From Clarireedia homoeocarpa (lineage: Eukaryota; Ascomycota; Leotiomycetes; Helotiales; Rutstroemiaceae): a DNA stretch of 64,000 nucleotides. This document shows positions 1 to 10,921 of the stretch, in pieces. Positions within the stretch are counted from its first letter, which is position 1, and each line of letters begins with the position of its first letter. The notes beneath the pieces are model-generated. The model searched no databases. It saw nothing but the letters and a program-made list of their open reading frames with translations, and had not been told where the DNA came from. A program made the position numbers and the translations under genes. The stretch is taken from the NCBI GenBank assembly GCA_001465935.1, contig LNKV01000054.1, positions 124,001 through 188,000 of the forward strand, given 5' to 3'.

Positions 1-174
1 ACTAGAATTATCCGACAAATCTATTCATTCTTTCATGTTAGAATATTTCCAATGACTTACTTCAACCGGGCTCTCCCGTGCTAAGTCACCTTTAGTACCA
101 CAACGCCAACTCTTACATTACCTTTTATCGTCGAATATTCTTCGGGTCCCTTCAACCAGTGAAGCCGCATAGTT

Positions 175-1393
175 ATGCCTCATGTTGTCTCCCAGATGGG
201 CCCAAGGGAATGGCCCCAGCAGAATGATCGACGAGCTATAATGAAATCACCGGCTCTGAGCAATAATCTAAAGCCACCGTCGATGCCTCCTCGTCGACGG
301 AATACGAATGGTACGACACCTTCATTAAGTCTACTAGTCACTTCGAACAACGGTAACTACTGGAATTCAGAAGTCAATCGACAAAATTTACGTCAATTTT
401 CACCTGACAAGATCACACCGGTTTCCGCGGTAGATTCGGTCTTTGAATTACCTTCAGCAAATACAGCAGGCTCTCCAGATTCAATTCTATCGTCAGACAT
501 AGCTGAATTGGAGGATACTTCTCCAAACGCAGTAAAAATTCAACGCCTTGCTGTGGATCAAAGGTCCCCGCAAAGCCCCGCACTTTCCGTAAGCTCATTC
601 AAACATATGGAGGCCTTCGTTACATTGCTTGATACTGACATATCGTTAGGTTCATGCTACAGCTGCTATTGATGCCATCAATGAATTTGAGGCAGAAAAC
701 AAGCGTCTTTTAGGACGCGCTATGGCCGCAGAGAATGCGGCAAAATTATTGGAAGAGCAAAATTACTACCTTAGACAAAGGGTCAACTATTGCACGGAGC
801 GACATAGACCAAAAACTGCTCCGACTCAGAGAACCTCTCAACACCCTCAAAAACGAATTGTTAGGAACAATGGCACAACACCACTTTCTGCATTCAACGC
901 AATGATGGATGCGAAAGAGGCGGAGCACGTACCTACGCCGGTATCTGCCACTCCTACTCCTCTACCTCGCCACAAATCCTCGTTTCCATCACAATCACCT
1001 GTCTCCCCACAACAAACTCCCGAAATTATACCTAACAAATTTGGTCCTAACGGATTCATCCCGTCACGTCGTCCCCCTCCAATTCCCGAAAGCATGAATC
1101 ATTTCTCATCTAAAAACCAAAATCCTCTGGGAGCCAAGAATATACAGAACAATCAAATACGAGAAAAAACACGACGCTCCAACCACCCGATCGCGAGAGC
1201 TTCTCTGGCCGAAGGAAAATCACTATCCAAGCCTTTACCACCTCTAGGCCCTATGTCTCCATCAGCTGTCCCGGGAGTGGTGGAAATGGGCGATCGAAAC
1301 CATAATGATGTCAGCCCTATTGCTGCGCCGCAGTTGGCTCTGAGACCCAAAAAGAGTTTTGCAAAGTTTTTTCGTAAAGGGAAGAAGGAATGA
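175..1393 (+). CDS. Unidentified fungal protein with central coiled coil and basic C-terminal tail
   Basis: I do not recognise a family. The gene reads as two exons, 175-588 and 650-1393. They are joined across a 61-nt intron with a GTAAGC donor, a TACTGAC branch site and a TTAG acceptor. Both boundaries are phase 0, giving 385 residues. Exon 2 opens with an alanine/glutamate-rich helical stretch (about residues 140-185, including AIDAINEFEAENKRLL) that looks like a short coiled coil. The remainder is rich in Pro, Ser and Thr and is probably disordered. The last 16 residues are strongly basic (KKSFAKFF, then RKGKKE), which could bind membrane or nucleic acid. The ATG at 175 is the first in frame with no stop before the intron. 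A longer 5' exon outside the window cannot be excluded. Function unknown. Confidence 0.65.
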
Positions 1394-2041
1394 ACAAATG
1401 GTCTGACTACATGCTGATGATTTCTTGTATCAAAATACCCACGAATAGGATGGGGGAAAGGCAATTCCCGGCATTTGGTTAGCAAGCTTTGACTTAATGT
1501 GTATATATAACATATGATGAATAACGAACTGTACTTACGACCCCTCAGTTAATGATAGAATGAGTAGGTAGTTTTTCAGCTTTCCAGCTTGGATACTACC
1601 GACTTGTGAGTTTTCCCTACGATTGGCCGGACTCTCTGAAATGGTGTCCACTGTACAGTGTGTGGGGTTTTCTATATGAGTGCTGTTGGACACTTTTGCG
1701 CATCTTGGGTGCAAAAACTTAGGTATGTCGTAGCAAAAACTTCTTGCTGTGCTGTAGCCTATAGCAGATGGATATTACTCGATTTGACCTGTCACTCATA
1801 TTCAATACATTTCATCGCGAGAAGTTATGCAGATCTCTCAATCCATCCATTCACCAATGCGGTTGCCGGCATGTAAATATCGACCCCACGGATCGGCCTA
1901 ACTCATAGGTGACCGGTACGTATACATTCTCCGCCGGACCGCATTCAGCAGTGGCTTATTTATTACCAGATATAAATATCTACTTGAGGTAGCATCCAAC
2001 CACCCTTTCCAATCGTTTTTGTTACTCAAACTCCAGCAAAG
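1394..2041. other. Intergenic spacer between two + strand genes
   Basis: About 650 bases without a convincing gene. The only open frames are short and have no domain-like sequence. It should hold the terminator of the upstream gene and the promoter of the downstream solenoid gene, but I see no clear motif. Confidence 0.5.
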
Positions 2042-5000
2042 ATGGAGTCTACCGGGACCGCTCTCCTCCAACACTGTGAAAGCCTCACATACCGCCAACG
2101 TAACAAGCACATGATCCAACTTGGATAACAATCGACAACGAATGCAACCGTTAAATCAACTCTTGATCAACTGTTCTCGGGTTCTACCTATGAACAAAGT
2201 CTCGGGCTAATTTCATCCTTTGGAAGTCGTGATGTCGATCTCGCAATTAAATGTATCCCTTTACCTTCCAGAGAACTCAAGCTCAAGGCTATGAGAGCTA
2301 TTCTGATTATGGGAACCGATGAACAAGTTTCAATTGCTTTGAAATCACTTCCTGTCTATCTGCAAGTCCAGTCTCTACGCCGACTCAGAAGTTTCCGGAG
2401 ACGAAGACGAAGACAAAATGTTGTTGATGGGTACATTGAAGATATACCCAACAAGGAACAATCTCAACTTTTCCAGCGGATGCTTCCTCTGGGCTCGAGA
2501 GCTTTGGTTAAGAAGTACTTGCCAAGTGTCGTTGGAGCTTTTGAGGAAACCGCTTGGGTACGACTAGCGCGATATTATCCAGATATTGCCTTGGTTGAAC
2601 TAGAGAAGTGGGCGGAGAGAGCAGAGCCAAATGATCCAATCCTTCTAGGGGTTGGTGATGCACTCATCTCTTACTGGGCATATGAGAAGGGACCTTCCGA
2701 TCGAGCTTTACAGGCTTTGAAGATCATGATGAAGAAGTTCTCTCCATCGCAGCTTCGTCTTTGGGACATGGAAAAGATGAAGGCCGATCAATTGATTCCA
2801 CTTCTACTGGATCATGATCATGCAGCTCTGCGAAAAATGCACTTTCAGGCCACGAAGACACTAAAGGGATTGAGGAAGCTGTCCACTGAGAGGTTGATCG
2901 AGATCAGTCAAGTTGTACGAGATATCATCGACACTTTACGGTTCCCACAATTTACTCTTGAACAACGAATAGCTCTCTACCCACTCATACGCGAAACCTG
3001 GCGTGATGACTGCGGAATCCTCCCAACCAATGTTGTGTCATCTCTTCCTACAAACATCCGATTGGAAGAGGCTCGCCGACATCTTGCCTTGCCTGCGTTG
3101 GATTCCAGAACAGCGCAGAAATGTCGTTATATCGCCATGTTACCATGGGAAGAAGCTATGGAACTACAGAAACCAATGCTATATAACAAAGACGTCTCCA
3201 TTCGTTCCGTAGCTTTGGGCGCTCAAATATGGTCCGCAAAGTTCGATCAATCACATCTATCAAATGCTCTAGATCTTGCACTGCGATTCAAGAACGACCA
3301 AGACTCAACTCGACTAGCTATCTTCAATGGTCTTGATAGCATCCCAGCTAGCAGGTGGAAAGAACAACATCTTCCTCAGTTGTCTCAGTTGTTCCGACAC
3401 TATCTGGATGCTCGCGATCTATCATTTCGGACCCAGGTGCGCATTGTCAACTTCTTGAGAAGAGTCGTAACTTTCCACCCTGCATGGACATCTCAACAAC
3501 TTCTTCAGCTTTTTCAAGAACGCAGAGCCCCCCAACGGAATTTCCTCAAATATGCCACAGGAAAATACGGCCCAAAACAGATCTTATCTTACATACAGAC
3601 AACCTTCTCATCGTTCATTCAGACGATCGGAAAGAAAGATATTTCTACGTTAACAATACTCGGCATATATTTCGGAACCCATATTAAATACTGGCCCGAA
3701 CTGCTCGATATTGCTGAAAAATGGGTCCGCGATGACAACTCTGAGGAACTTGGGGTAACAGGTCTTGGTCTACTTGAAAAATGCCGTCCTCAAGCACTCT
3801 TCGAGATCGTGCCTTTACTCATCAACCGAAAAGAGAAGACAGATGTCGACCGTTTTTGCACCCAAATTCGCACCCGAATTATTCGCGATCACATCCTCAA
3901 ATATCGGCAGGATCTTCTTCCACAAATACTCCTAGATCCTAAAGATAGCCTCGAAATTCTTTACAGCATCAAAAATAAGACGCTTTTACGGAAATGGACT
4001 GCAGAACAACAATCCATCTATGCTAGGCATCTCATATCTTTCATCAGCAACGCTGCGGAAAGAGATTACTCGAGACCCAAATGTATCGACGGATTGCGCT
4101 ATCTCTCTTACACCGACCCTCAACCTCTTATCGACCTTACGTTCTCCAAAACCCCCATAATACACGATTGCGCCATCAAAGCTCTCGCAAAATTCGACAC
4201 CCCCGCCGGCCACAACACCATCATAAACCACCTCCAATCCACCAACCCCTCCATCTCCAAATCCGCTGTCTATGCCCTCCCCAGCATCATCAAATTCCTT
4301 CCCCCTTCCTCTTCCCTTACCGTCTTCAAAACAATCCCCCTCGATCGCGTCACCATCGCAAAAGAAACCCTCTGCTTAATCGGCTCTCTCCAAACCGATG
4401 ACGCTTACGCCCACCTCCTCTCACTCTCTCAACAGTCCAATCTCCACACCGACGTCTACAGTCATCTGCTCTCCGCCCTCTCATACCCAATCTACATGTC
4501 CAAACCTTCAACATGGAAATTATACAACTCCATCACCACAGCCAAGGATCCGTACCCCAAAGACGAACTTCTCCAGTCACTCATCGACACTATCACTTCT
4601 ATCCGTCCGGTTCTTCTTAAAAAATACGCCGACACCATTTTCTCCGTTCTGAAGCCGCTGCTCACGCACCCGCATCGCAAGATTCGCATCCAAGTACTCC
4701 AAAAGCTGGCAGCTTATCCTTGCATCGTGCCTTCTGATCCTACGACTCTCGATTCCTTACGAGATCATCTAGTCTCTCAAATCCACACCCTACCTCTTCA
4801 AGCTACCGTTCTTCCCAACGAGATATCCACTCTCTCAACCCTCCTCTTCACCCTCCTCTCCTCAACCGCACACACCTCATCCCCATCTTCCATCCTCTCC
4901 CCCCTTCTCACTCCCCTCCTCCGCCCCTCCCCACTCTCCCGCCACAAACTCCACAAAATTCTTTCCTCCCTTCCCTCTTCCTCCCCCCCCTTCTCAAACG

Positions 5001-5519
5001 CCCTCACCCTCCCTGCCATCCGCATCCTCGAACAAGAACCCACCACCCACCACCCTCCTCCAACGCATCGACCTCCTCTTCTCCGCCCTCACTTCCTCCT
5101 CTCTCTCGTCCGCAGAGCTCAGAAAGGAGATCTTGAACTTATTCCACAGAGGGGAGATCCACGGGCACAGCGCCGCGCTGGAGAAACTAGAAGCGGGCCT
5201 GAAGAAATGGGTTTCGAATGAGGCAATGGAGGAGGAGGAGGTTGCGGAGCTGATGACGGCTCTGCTGGAGCCCGTGGAAACAGCAGTCCCGATCGAAGCA
5301 CACAGACTGGCCCTCACGCTTCTCACGGCGGCGGCAAAGAAATGGGGTTGGAGCGAGGAGAGAAAGGGGGTGTTGGAGGGGTTTAGACGCGCGGAGGTTG
5401 GTGGTGGGAATGGGAATGGGGAAGTGATGATTCGGGAATTAGCACTGGGAATTGTGGTTCCGGAGGAGGATGATGAGGAGAAGAGCGAACAAGATAGTAG
5501 GGAGGCACTCAAAGAGTAA
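2042..5519 (+). CDS. Large HEAT-like alpha-solenoid protein, reading frame broken twice
   Basis: The main open frame runs 2291-5221 (976 codons) and consists of repeated amphipathic helices typical of HEAT/ARM-like solenoids. No enzyme motif is seen and the family is not recognised. Two lesions are visible. First, the frame is open and protein-like upstream to an ATG at 2042 except for one TAA at 2126-2128. A CAA glutamine codon would fit there, and no intron of correct phase removes it cleanly. Second, the protein-like sequence changes to the +1 frame in a CCACC-rich stretch at about 5036-5062 and continues as a helical tail ending at 5519, while the original frame runs into atypical sequence and stops at 5221. 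An Arg-rich tract lies near 2395-2415. Either these are sequence errors or the gene is degenerating. A conservative annotation would start at 2291. Without the two lesions the product would be about 1,150 residues. Confidence 0.6.
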
Positions 5520-6376
5520 GAGGAGAAAAAAAGGGGGAATCAGGGATAAGAAGCGGAAGCCCGGGGTGTTTTAGCGAGAGGAAGAGCAAGGAGGTTATAG
5601 TTGGTTGGTTTAGGGTTGAAGCAAGCTGTGAATGAAATGAAATGAAATGAAATGAAAGGGGATCTACGATTTTCTTGCAAGTACATACATACATCTATCT
5701 ACCAACTGGCGATACCATACCCTCTCTCTACAAAAGAGATAGTTAAAAAGTAATTTAATCTTAACAGCAACTAATTAATTAAATTAGTACGCTAAAGCAA
5801 AAATATCAATTATACATACCTACCTACCTACGTATATTTTCTTTCCAAAAAGCAAGATCGATTCTTCTCGCAGATAATAAATAATCTTACCTTGTATAGT
5901 TTATAACCAACTATATGCAGACCAGCAAAGTCCATAATAGAAATTCATCTTCTATTCAAGTCACCCAAAGATCTTTATCATCATCGATTAACCCAACCCA
6001 ACCCAATATCAAAATTGTTCATAGTCATGTGAAAAAATAAGTTTTTAAATTTTCAACTCGTTCTAAACATTCCTCGACATATACGTCCAGCCCATCCTCT
6101 TTTATATCTCCCTCTTCCGTGGCCTCTTCCTTCATTCGTTCGTTCATTTATTCGCCTGCTCACCCCGTTTAATAAACTCCTAGTTCTAACCTCCCAGGGC
6201 GTATTCCTACTCGGCGATCTAAGATTCGTCCCAAGTTTCATCATCCCTTATACCACCCCGCAGCATTGCACCTTAACCTTTTCTAACCACCCACCTTAGT
6301 CCCCCCACAGACTTTCACTCTCACTTTAACCTCTCCTCTCTTCTCTCCGCTCTCCTCACATCCCCCCGGTCTCCCC
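5520..6376. other. Convergent intergenic spacer with pentanucleotide repeat
   Basis: This AT-rich spacer lies between the converging 3' ends of the solenoid gene and GGA. An AATGA repeat of five units lies at 5631-5657. CATA and TACC short repeats follow at about 5680-5835. No gene is seen. Confidence 0.5.
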
Positions 6377-6749
6377 CTACGCAACCCCCAAACTCGCAAT
6401 CTCCCCCTGTTCACCCACTGGCTGCACGCCCAACCGATACGAGCACTTCCACCTCATCTTAACCTGATCGCCCTTGCCGCTCTCCACTCCCTGCAGATGT
6501 ATCTTCTGAGTGATACCATTCTGTTGACGGGGGTCCAATCGCCTACCGCTTTGGGGTTGGAGACGGAGTGTGTAGCCCTGGTTTTTTGGGAGGGTATTGT
6601 TAGTTTGGACGGAATGGTATAGGTTGAGAGGGGTATTGGGGAAAGGAAATTTAGAAAGTGGTGTTGTGGGTTGAGGGTTATACAGCATAACATGAACAAG
6701 TAAAGGTGTATGTAGAAAAACCAAATCTACAAAGTGTAAAAACCAAAAG

Positions 6750-6789
<40 letters not shown>

Positions 6790-8700
6790 CACCTTAGTAA
6801 CAGCCGCCTGAAAAGTCAACTCGGAAACCGGCTGATCGGTATTATTCGAAAATGCTAACGAAAGATTAATCTGGTCCGAAGTATTCGCATCACGAGTTGC
6901 GTTTAGGAAGATCCGAAGATTGGTATCGCAAACCGTAAGATCGTTCGATGTAGGTAGAGAATCGGGTAATGCAGATGAGAAAGCCCATTCGTCGTCATCT
7001 GTTGATGTTACTGTGGAAGCGGGAACTTGTGCGGGAGCGGGAGCGGGGGCGGGAGCGGGAGGAGCGCCGAAGTTGAACATGGATTGTTGGGGGGTGTTTT
7101 GTTGGGGAGATGAGAGAGCGGCGAAGGGATCGATATTTGAGGGTGGTGGTTGGGATCTTGCGGCCTGTTGCTGTTGTTGCTGCTGAAGTTGCTGTTGTTG
7201 GAAGAGTGATGGTTGAGGAGTGGCGGTTTTGGAGGGAGGTTGAGAGGATCCAAATGCCGCGAATGCAGAGTAGTCTGGTTTCGTGGCTGCGGGTACAGTT
7301 GGAGGTGCTGGAGATCTGGCTGGTGTAGGAACTCTTGCTGAACTGTTTTCTGTAGTTGAAGATATTAATGCTGGACCAGGTATGTCTGGTAGCTGTCAGA
7401 ATCCGTCCTACTTTGAACAAATCAGAAAACCTACTTGTGTTGTTCCCAAATCCAAGTGAAATACTACCGCCCTCTCCCATCGACAGACCTAAAAGGTCGT
7501 CCTCTAAACCACCTGGTTGCGAAGCACTCGAGGCACCATTATTCGTGGATGAACCACCATTCATTTCCGCCTCGCCATCGAAATCAATCAGAGACAGCTC
7601 ATTAGCAGCATTCTTGCTAACTCCTGTACTTGTCCCCAAAGTTCCCTTCTCAATCCTCAAAGCCCCCTCAACATCTCCTTTCTTCATCAACTTGTATCTT
7701 TCCACAGTACGATGTATACTATCATTGATTTCCAACAATTTCGCAACTGCTTCATGATCATCTGATTCCTCTTCACACATCTTTTGAATCTTTGGATGTG
7801 CGCTTTGGAGTGCGGACGCCAATTCTTCATAGACATCTCCTTCTGACATGACATCCCCAGGCTTGAACTCCGCAAGTCGTTCCTCAAGTAACCTCGCTTT
7901 CTGCTGAACTTTTCCTACTTCCTCTGCTGCTTTTGCTCGATAATCCGTCTTCGACCTGGTATCATATCCTGCGAGGATCTTCATCAACCTATTGGCCTCT
8001 TGTAAGTCTTCCCGTCCACCACGTCGAATCAGTTCCTGTAATTTAGCTGATTGCGCCTCTTTCTCTTCCTCCTCCATCTCCTCTGCGGATTTAAGATTCT
8101 ACAAACTTCATCAGTTTCCCCATGTCAACGTTTCCCCTATAATCCAAAACTTACATCACTCGGATTCAGCACCGCAGCATCCTCCCTCCTAACCTCAGGA
8201 AACACATAACCCTTATAACTCAACAACCGATGCATATCCCTTATAAACCCCAAATCCTCCTTGTACCTCGAAGTCTGACAAATCGTGCCCCTCCACTCCT
8301 CAATCGCCTCCAAAATCTTCATCTGCACCTTACTCGGTCTGAGCGGTGGCCGCTCCGGGAACCTCCTCACCAGCTCATTCAAAAACTCCTTGGTGCTAAT
8401 CTGCAAATGAAAAGGATACCCGCAATTCTTCACGCAGATATCCAGCAGCACCAGCGCCAGCAACGACACATTCGGATTGCGGTGGTTCACATAATTCACA
8501 ATCGCCATGGCCGCTTCGCGCGGCGCATTTCCTTTCTTCGAGTTGATCAGATCGGCAATCTCGAGATTCATGGCGAGGTTCGGCTCGTAGTTCTCGGGCG
8601 AACACGCCTGCTGGATGTAGCGCTGCAGCTGCGAGGGGCCGGGGTCGCCCATCGTGGAGAATCGGTCTCGGGCGGCCATTCGCGCGGATGCTGCCTCCAT
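6377..8700 (-). CDS. GGA: GGA-family Golgi clathrin adaptor (VHS-GAT-GAE)
   Basis: This is an Arf-dependent monomeric clathrin adaptor that sorts cargo from the trans-Golgi to endosomes. The exons on the minus strand are 8155-8700, 7435-8098, 6793-7385 and 6377-6577. All boundary phases agree and give 667 residues. The VHS domain covers about residues 15-165 (IADLINSKKG and LALVLLDICVKNCG). The GAT three-helix domain follows at about 190-320 (LMKILAGYDTRSKTDYRAKA). A Gln/Pro-rich hinge comes next, with a Q-run near 7180-7200 and an Ala-Pro repeat near 7035-7065. The GAE ear is split by the last intron (NLTVxD-like start, then YTLRLQPQS and ITQKIHL). The last intron, 6578-6792, contains 36 consecutive T on the coding strand. 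A short acidic segment (STDDDEWAF) just before the ear resembles accessory-protein or clathrin-binding hinges. Confidence 0.9.
6750..6785. repeat. 36-nt poly(A)/poly(T) run inside GGA intron 3
   Basis: The + strand has 36 uninterrupted A. In the GGA transcript this is a U-run that begins about 8 nt after the GTGTGT donor. It is likely length-polymorphic and prone to sequencing error. Confidence 0.95.
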
Positions 8701-9124
8701 GTGGAGGGGTCAGAGGGAGAATTTTGCCAAGCAGAATGAATGCTTGGGGATTGGAGAGGAATCTAGGTAACTTTATTTTACGTTTTGTGTGGGTAGTGTG
8801 GAATGGGAACACGCATATGGAGCGGAAGGAAAAGTAACTCGTAAGGTGATGCGGCGCGGAGAAGTTAGGTTATTAGTGGTGGGGGGACACGATTGGACTT
8901 TTGGAATGATGCCTGCTTACTGCATAGTCTGCTAGCCTGAGATTTAGGGCTTCAAGATACGTAACTAAAGTGGAAGCTTTAGGTTATCCGTGCATCGACC
9001 CCACCATGAAATTTATATCGTCACTTCTCCCGCGCAAAATAAAACCCGCGCCCTCGCCACGGCCAAAAAAAAAACCCCCTTTCCTCCCCCTAAACAACCC
9101 ACGATAAAAAAAACATCAGCCATC
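8701..9124. promoter_or_regulatory. Divergent promoter region between GGA and TSR3
   Basis: This 424-bp interval separates the start codons of GGA (-) and TSR3 (+). It must contain both 5' UTRs and both promoters. No TATA box stands out. An A/C-rich stretch lies just upstream of the TSR3 ATG, as is usual for fungal 5' UTRs. Confidence 0.55.
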
Positions 9125-10342
9125 ATGGTCCGCCACAAAAAAGACAACTTCTCCTCCCGGGGCAAAAAATACAGCAACCCACCCCGTAACAACCGCGCCC
9201 CTCGCACCAACGAATCCGGCGACGAAGCCTCCCAACCCCGCACCACGCGGCCCTCTTTCAAAGCCGCCTGCTGGGATCTCGGCCACTGCGACCCCAAGCG
9301 ATGCTCAGGCAAGAAACTCATGAAGCTCAACCTCATGCGCGAGCTACACATTGGCCAAAAACACCAAGGCGTAATAATAACCCCCAACGCCACCGCGACC
9401 ATCTCACCCGCCGACCGGGAAACCATGCAGCAGTACGGCGCGGCCGTCGTCGAGTGTTCGTGGGCACGCACAAAAGAAGTACCCTGGACGCGAATCGGTG
9501 GGAAATGCGAGCGATTGCTACCGTACCTGGTAGCTGCGAATTCGGTGAACTACGGGAAGCCGTGGCGGCTGAACTGCGTGGAGGCGCTGGGGGCAGCGTT
9601 CTATATCTGTGGGTTTGAGGAGTGGGCGGAAGAGGTACTGGGGCATTTTAGCTACGGGAGGGCGTTTCTCGATATCAATTCGAGTGTGCTGAAGCGGTAT
9701 GCGGCGTGCAAGGATGAGGAGGAGGTGAAGAAGGCGCAGGAGGCGTGGATGCAGAAGTTAGAGAGGGAGTACAGGGAGAGTAGGGCGGGAGGAGAGGATG
9801 GGGAGGACGATATTTGGAAGAGTGGGAATACGAATCATAGAGTTCAGGAGAGTTCGGATGAGGAGGAGGATGAGAATGGTGGGAAGGGTGAGGGGGATAG
9901 TGGGGATGCGTTGGATGGGATATATCTTGGTAAACAGCCTATTAAGAAGAAATCCTCAAGTGATAGTGAGGAAGACGATGACGACGAAGAAGAGAAAGAA
10001 GAAAGAGATCCCCTAGACATATCCGACGACTCTGACGACGAAGAAGAAATGGCCGAGCTCCGTCGGCGCGTTCTCGCATCAAAACCCTTCTCCAACCCCA
10101 CCGACACAGGACAAAAGCCGCAGCCAGTCAAAATCGCAAGACCCGTTCCACAGACGGATGATTCAGAAGTGGAGCCAGACTCCGACAATGGAGAAGACGA
10201 TGAATTCGACAATATTATTGCTGCAACGCCAGTAACTGATCGAACTGGAATTGCGGCCAAGGAGAAGGCGAGGACGCCCACCGTCCCACTCGCTAGTGCT
10301 TCATTTTCCAGTACTGTGGTTGGGGCACCGAAACGATGGTGA
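9125..10342 (+). CDS. TSR3: Tsr3, 18S rRNA aminocarboxypropyltransferase
   Basis: Tsr3 transfers the 3-amino-3-carboxypropyl group from S-adenosylmethionine to a hypermodified pseudouridine in 18S rRNA, late in cytoplasmic 40S maturation. The single-exon frame gives 405 residues from ATG 9125 (context ATCATGG). A further 45 in-frame codons upstream are low-complexity and probably 5' UTR. The conserved core lies at about residues 47-235. It includes CWDLGHCDPKRCSGKKLM, ADRETMQQYGAAVVECSWA, RLLPYLVAANSVNYGKPW and NCVEALGAAFYICGF, all characteristic of the RLI-like/DUF367 fold. The C-terminal 170 residues are a highly acidic Ser/Asp/Glu extension, longer than the core needs and probably disordered. 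It sits divergently beside GGA. Confidence 0.93.
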   Translation: MVRHKKDNFSSRGKKYSNPPRNNRAPRTNESGDEASQPRTTRPSFKAACWDLGHCDPKRCSGKKLMKLNLMRELHIGQKHQGVIITPNATATISPADRETMQQYGAAVVECSWARTKEVPWTRIGGKCERLLPYLVAANSVNYGKPWRLNCVEALGAAFYICGFEEWAEEVLGHFSYGRAFLDINSSVLKRYAACKDEEEVKKAQEAWMQKLEREYRESRAGGEDGEDDIWKSGNTNHRVQESSDEEEDENGGKGEGDSGDALDGIYLGKQPIKKKSSSDSEEDDDDEEEKEERDPLDISDDSDDEEEMAELRRRVLASKPFSNPTDTGQKPQPVKIARPVPQTDDSEVEPDSDNGEDDEFDNIIAATPVTDRTGIAAKEKARTPTVPLASASFSSTVVGAPKRW

Positions 10343-10921
10343 TAGGATTTACGAATCAATGTGGCACCGAGCATTAAATGATATGGAATAAGTTTTTTTT
10401 CTCGTGCAAACACACGGAACGATTTTATGGCATTGATTAGAAGACAATGGAATGAGACTCTCAATCGATCATGAACGAAGTTCCCTCTCAATTCTAACCT
10501 GGACGACCTGTGCTATGCTATTGAACCCAATCCCTCATCAGAAAAAAAGCGACATGGAAAAGGAAAACATAAGACAAACAGAAAGGGAAAAGAAAGAGAA
10601 AATTAGGAAACCCCATTATCATCTAGCCATACTCGTCCTTGCCGTTATTCTCTCCATTCATTGTGTTCATGATATCATTGGTATATCTCCCTTTTTTTTT
10701 TGTCCCTGCTGCCCACTCTTGAAAATCCCAATTTTTGTTCTCCTTTTGAAATCCCCCGATTTCTGCAGTAGCCGAGTATCTTCATCGGTCATGCTCATGT
10801 CGTACTTAGATACCGGGTCAGATCCTCTTTGTATGGTCACCAGAAGAATTTACGCTTCATAAGCTGGACCTTTCCCCCTATACCATAACCCTCCCTAATT
10901 CTCGTACGATGAAATAATTTT
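10343..10921. other. Convergent spacer between TSR3 and NOP9
   Basis: No supported gene. It contains the 3' ends of the two converging transcripts. An open frame of 136 codons on the + strand at 10452-10862 has no protein-like features and I do not call it. Confidence 0.5.

Noticed and set aside
2100..2273. Possible GTAACA...CCAGAG intron to remove the TAA at 2126
   Set aside because: It keeps the frame but needs an unusual acceptor two bases after a better CAG, and would delete protein-like sequence. I kept the nonsense-codon reading.
2360..2510. Possible second frameshift at the Arg-rich tract of the solenoid gene
   Set aside because: The +1 frame has an attractive acidic segment, but frame 0 continues smoothly into conserved-looking helices, and a GTACAT...CCAG intron has the wrong phase.
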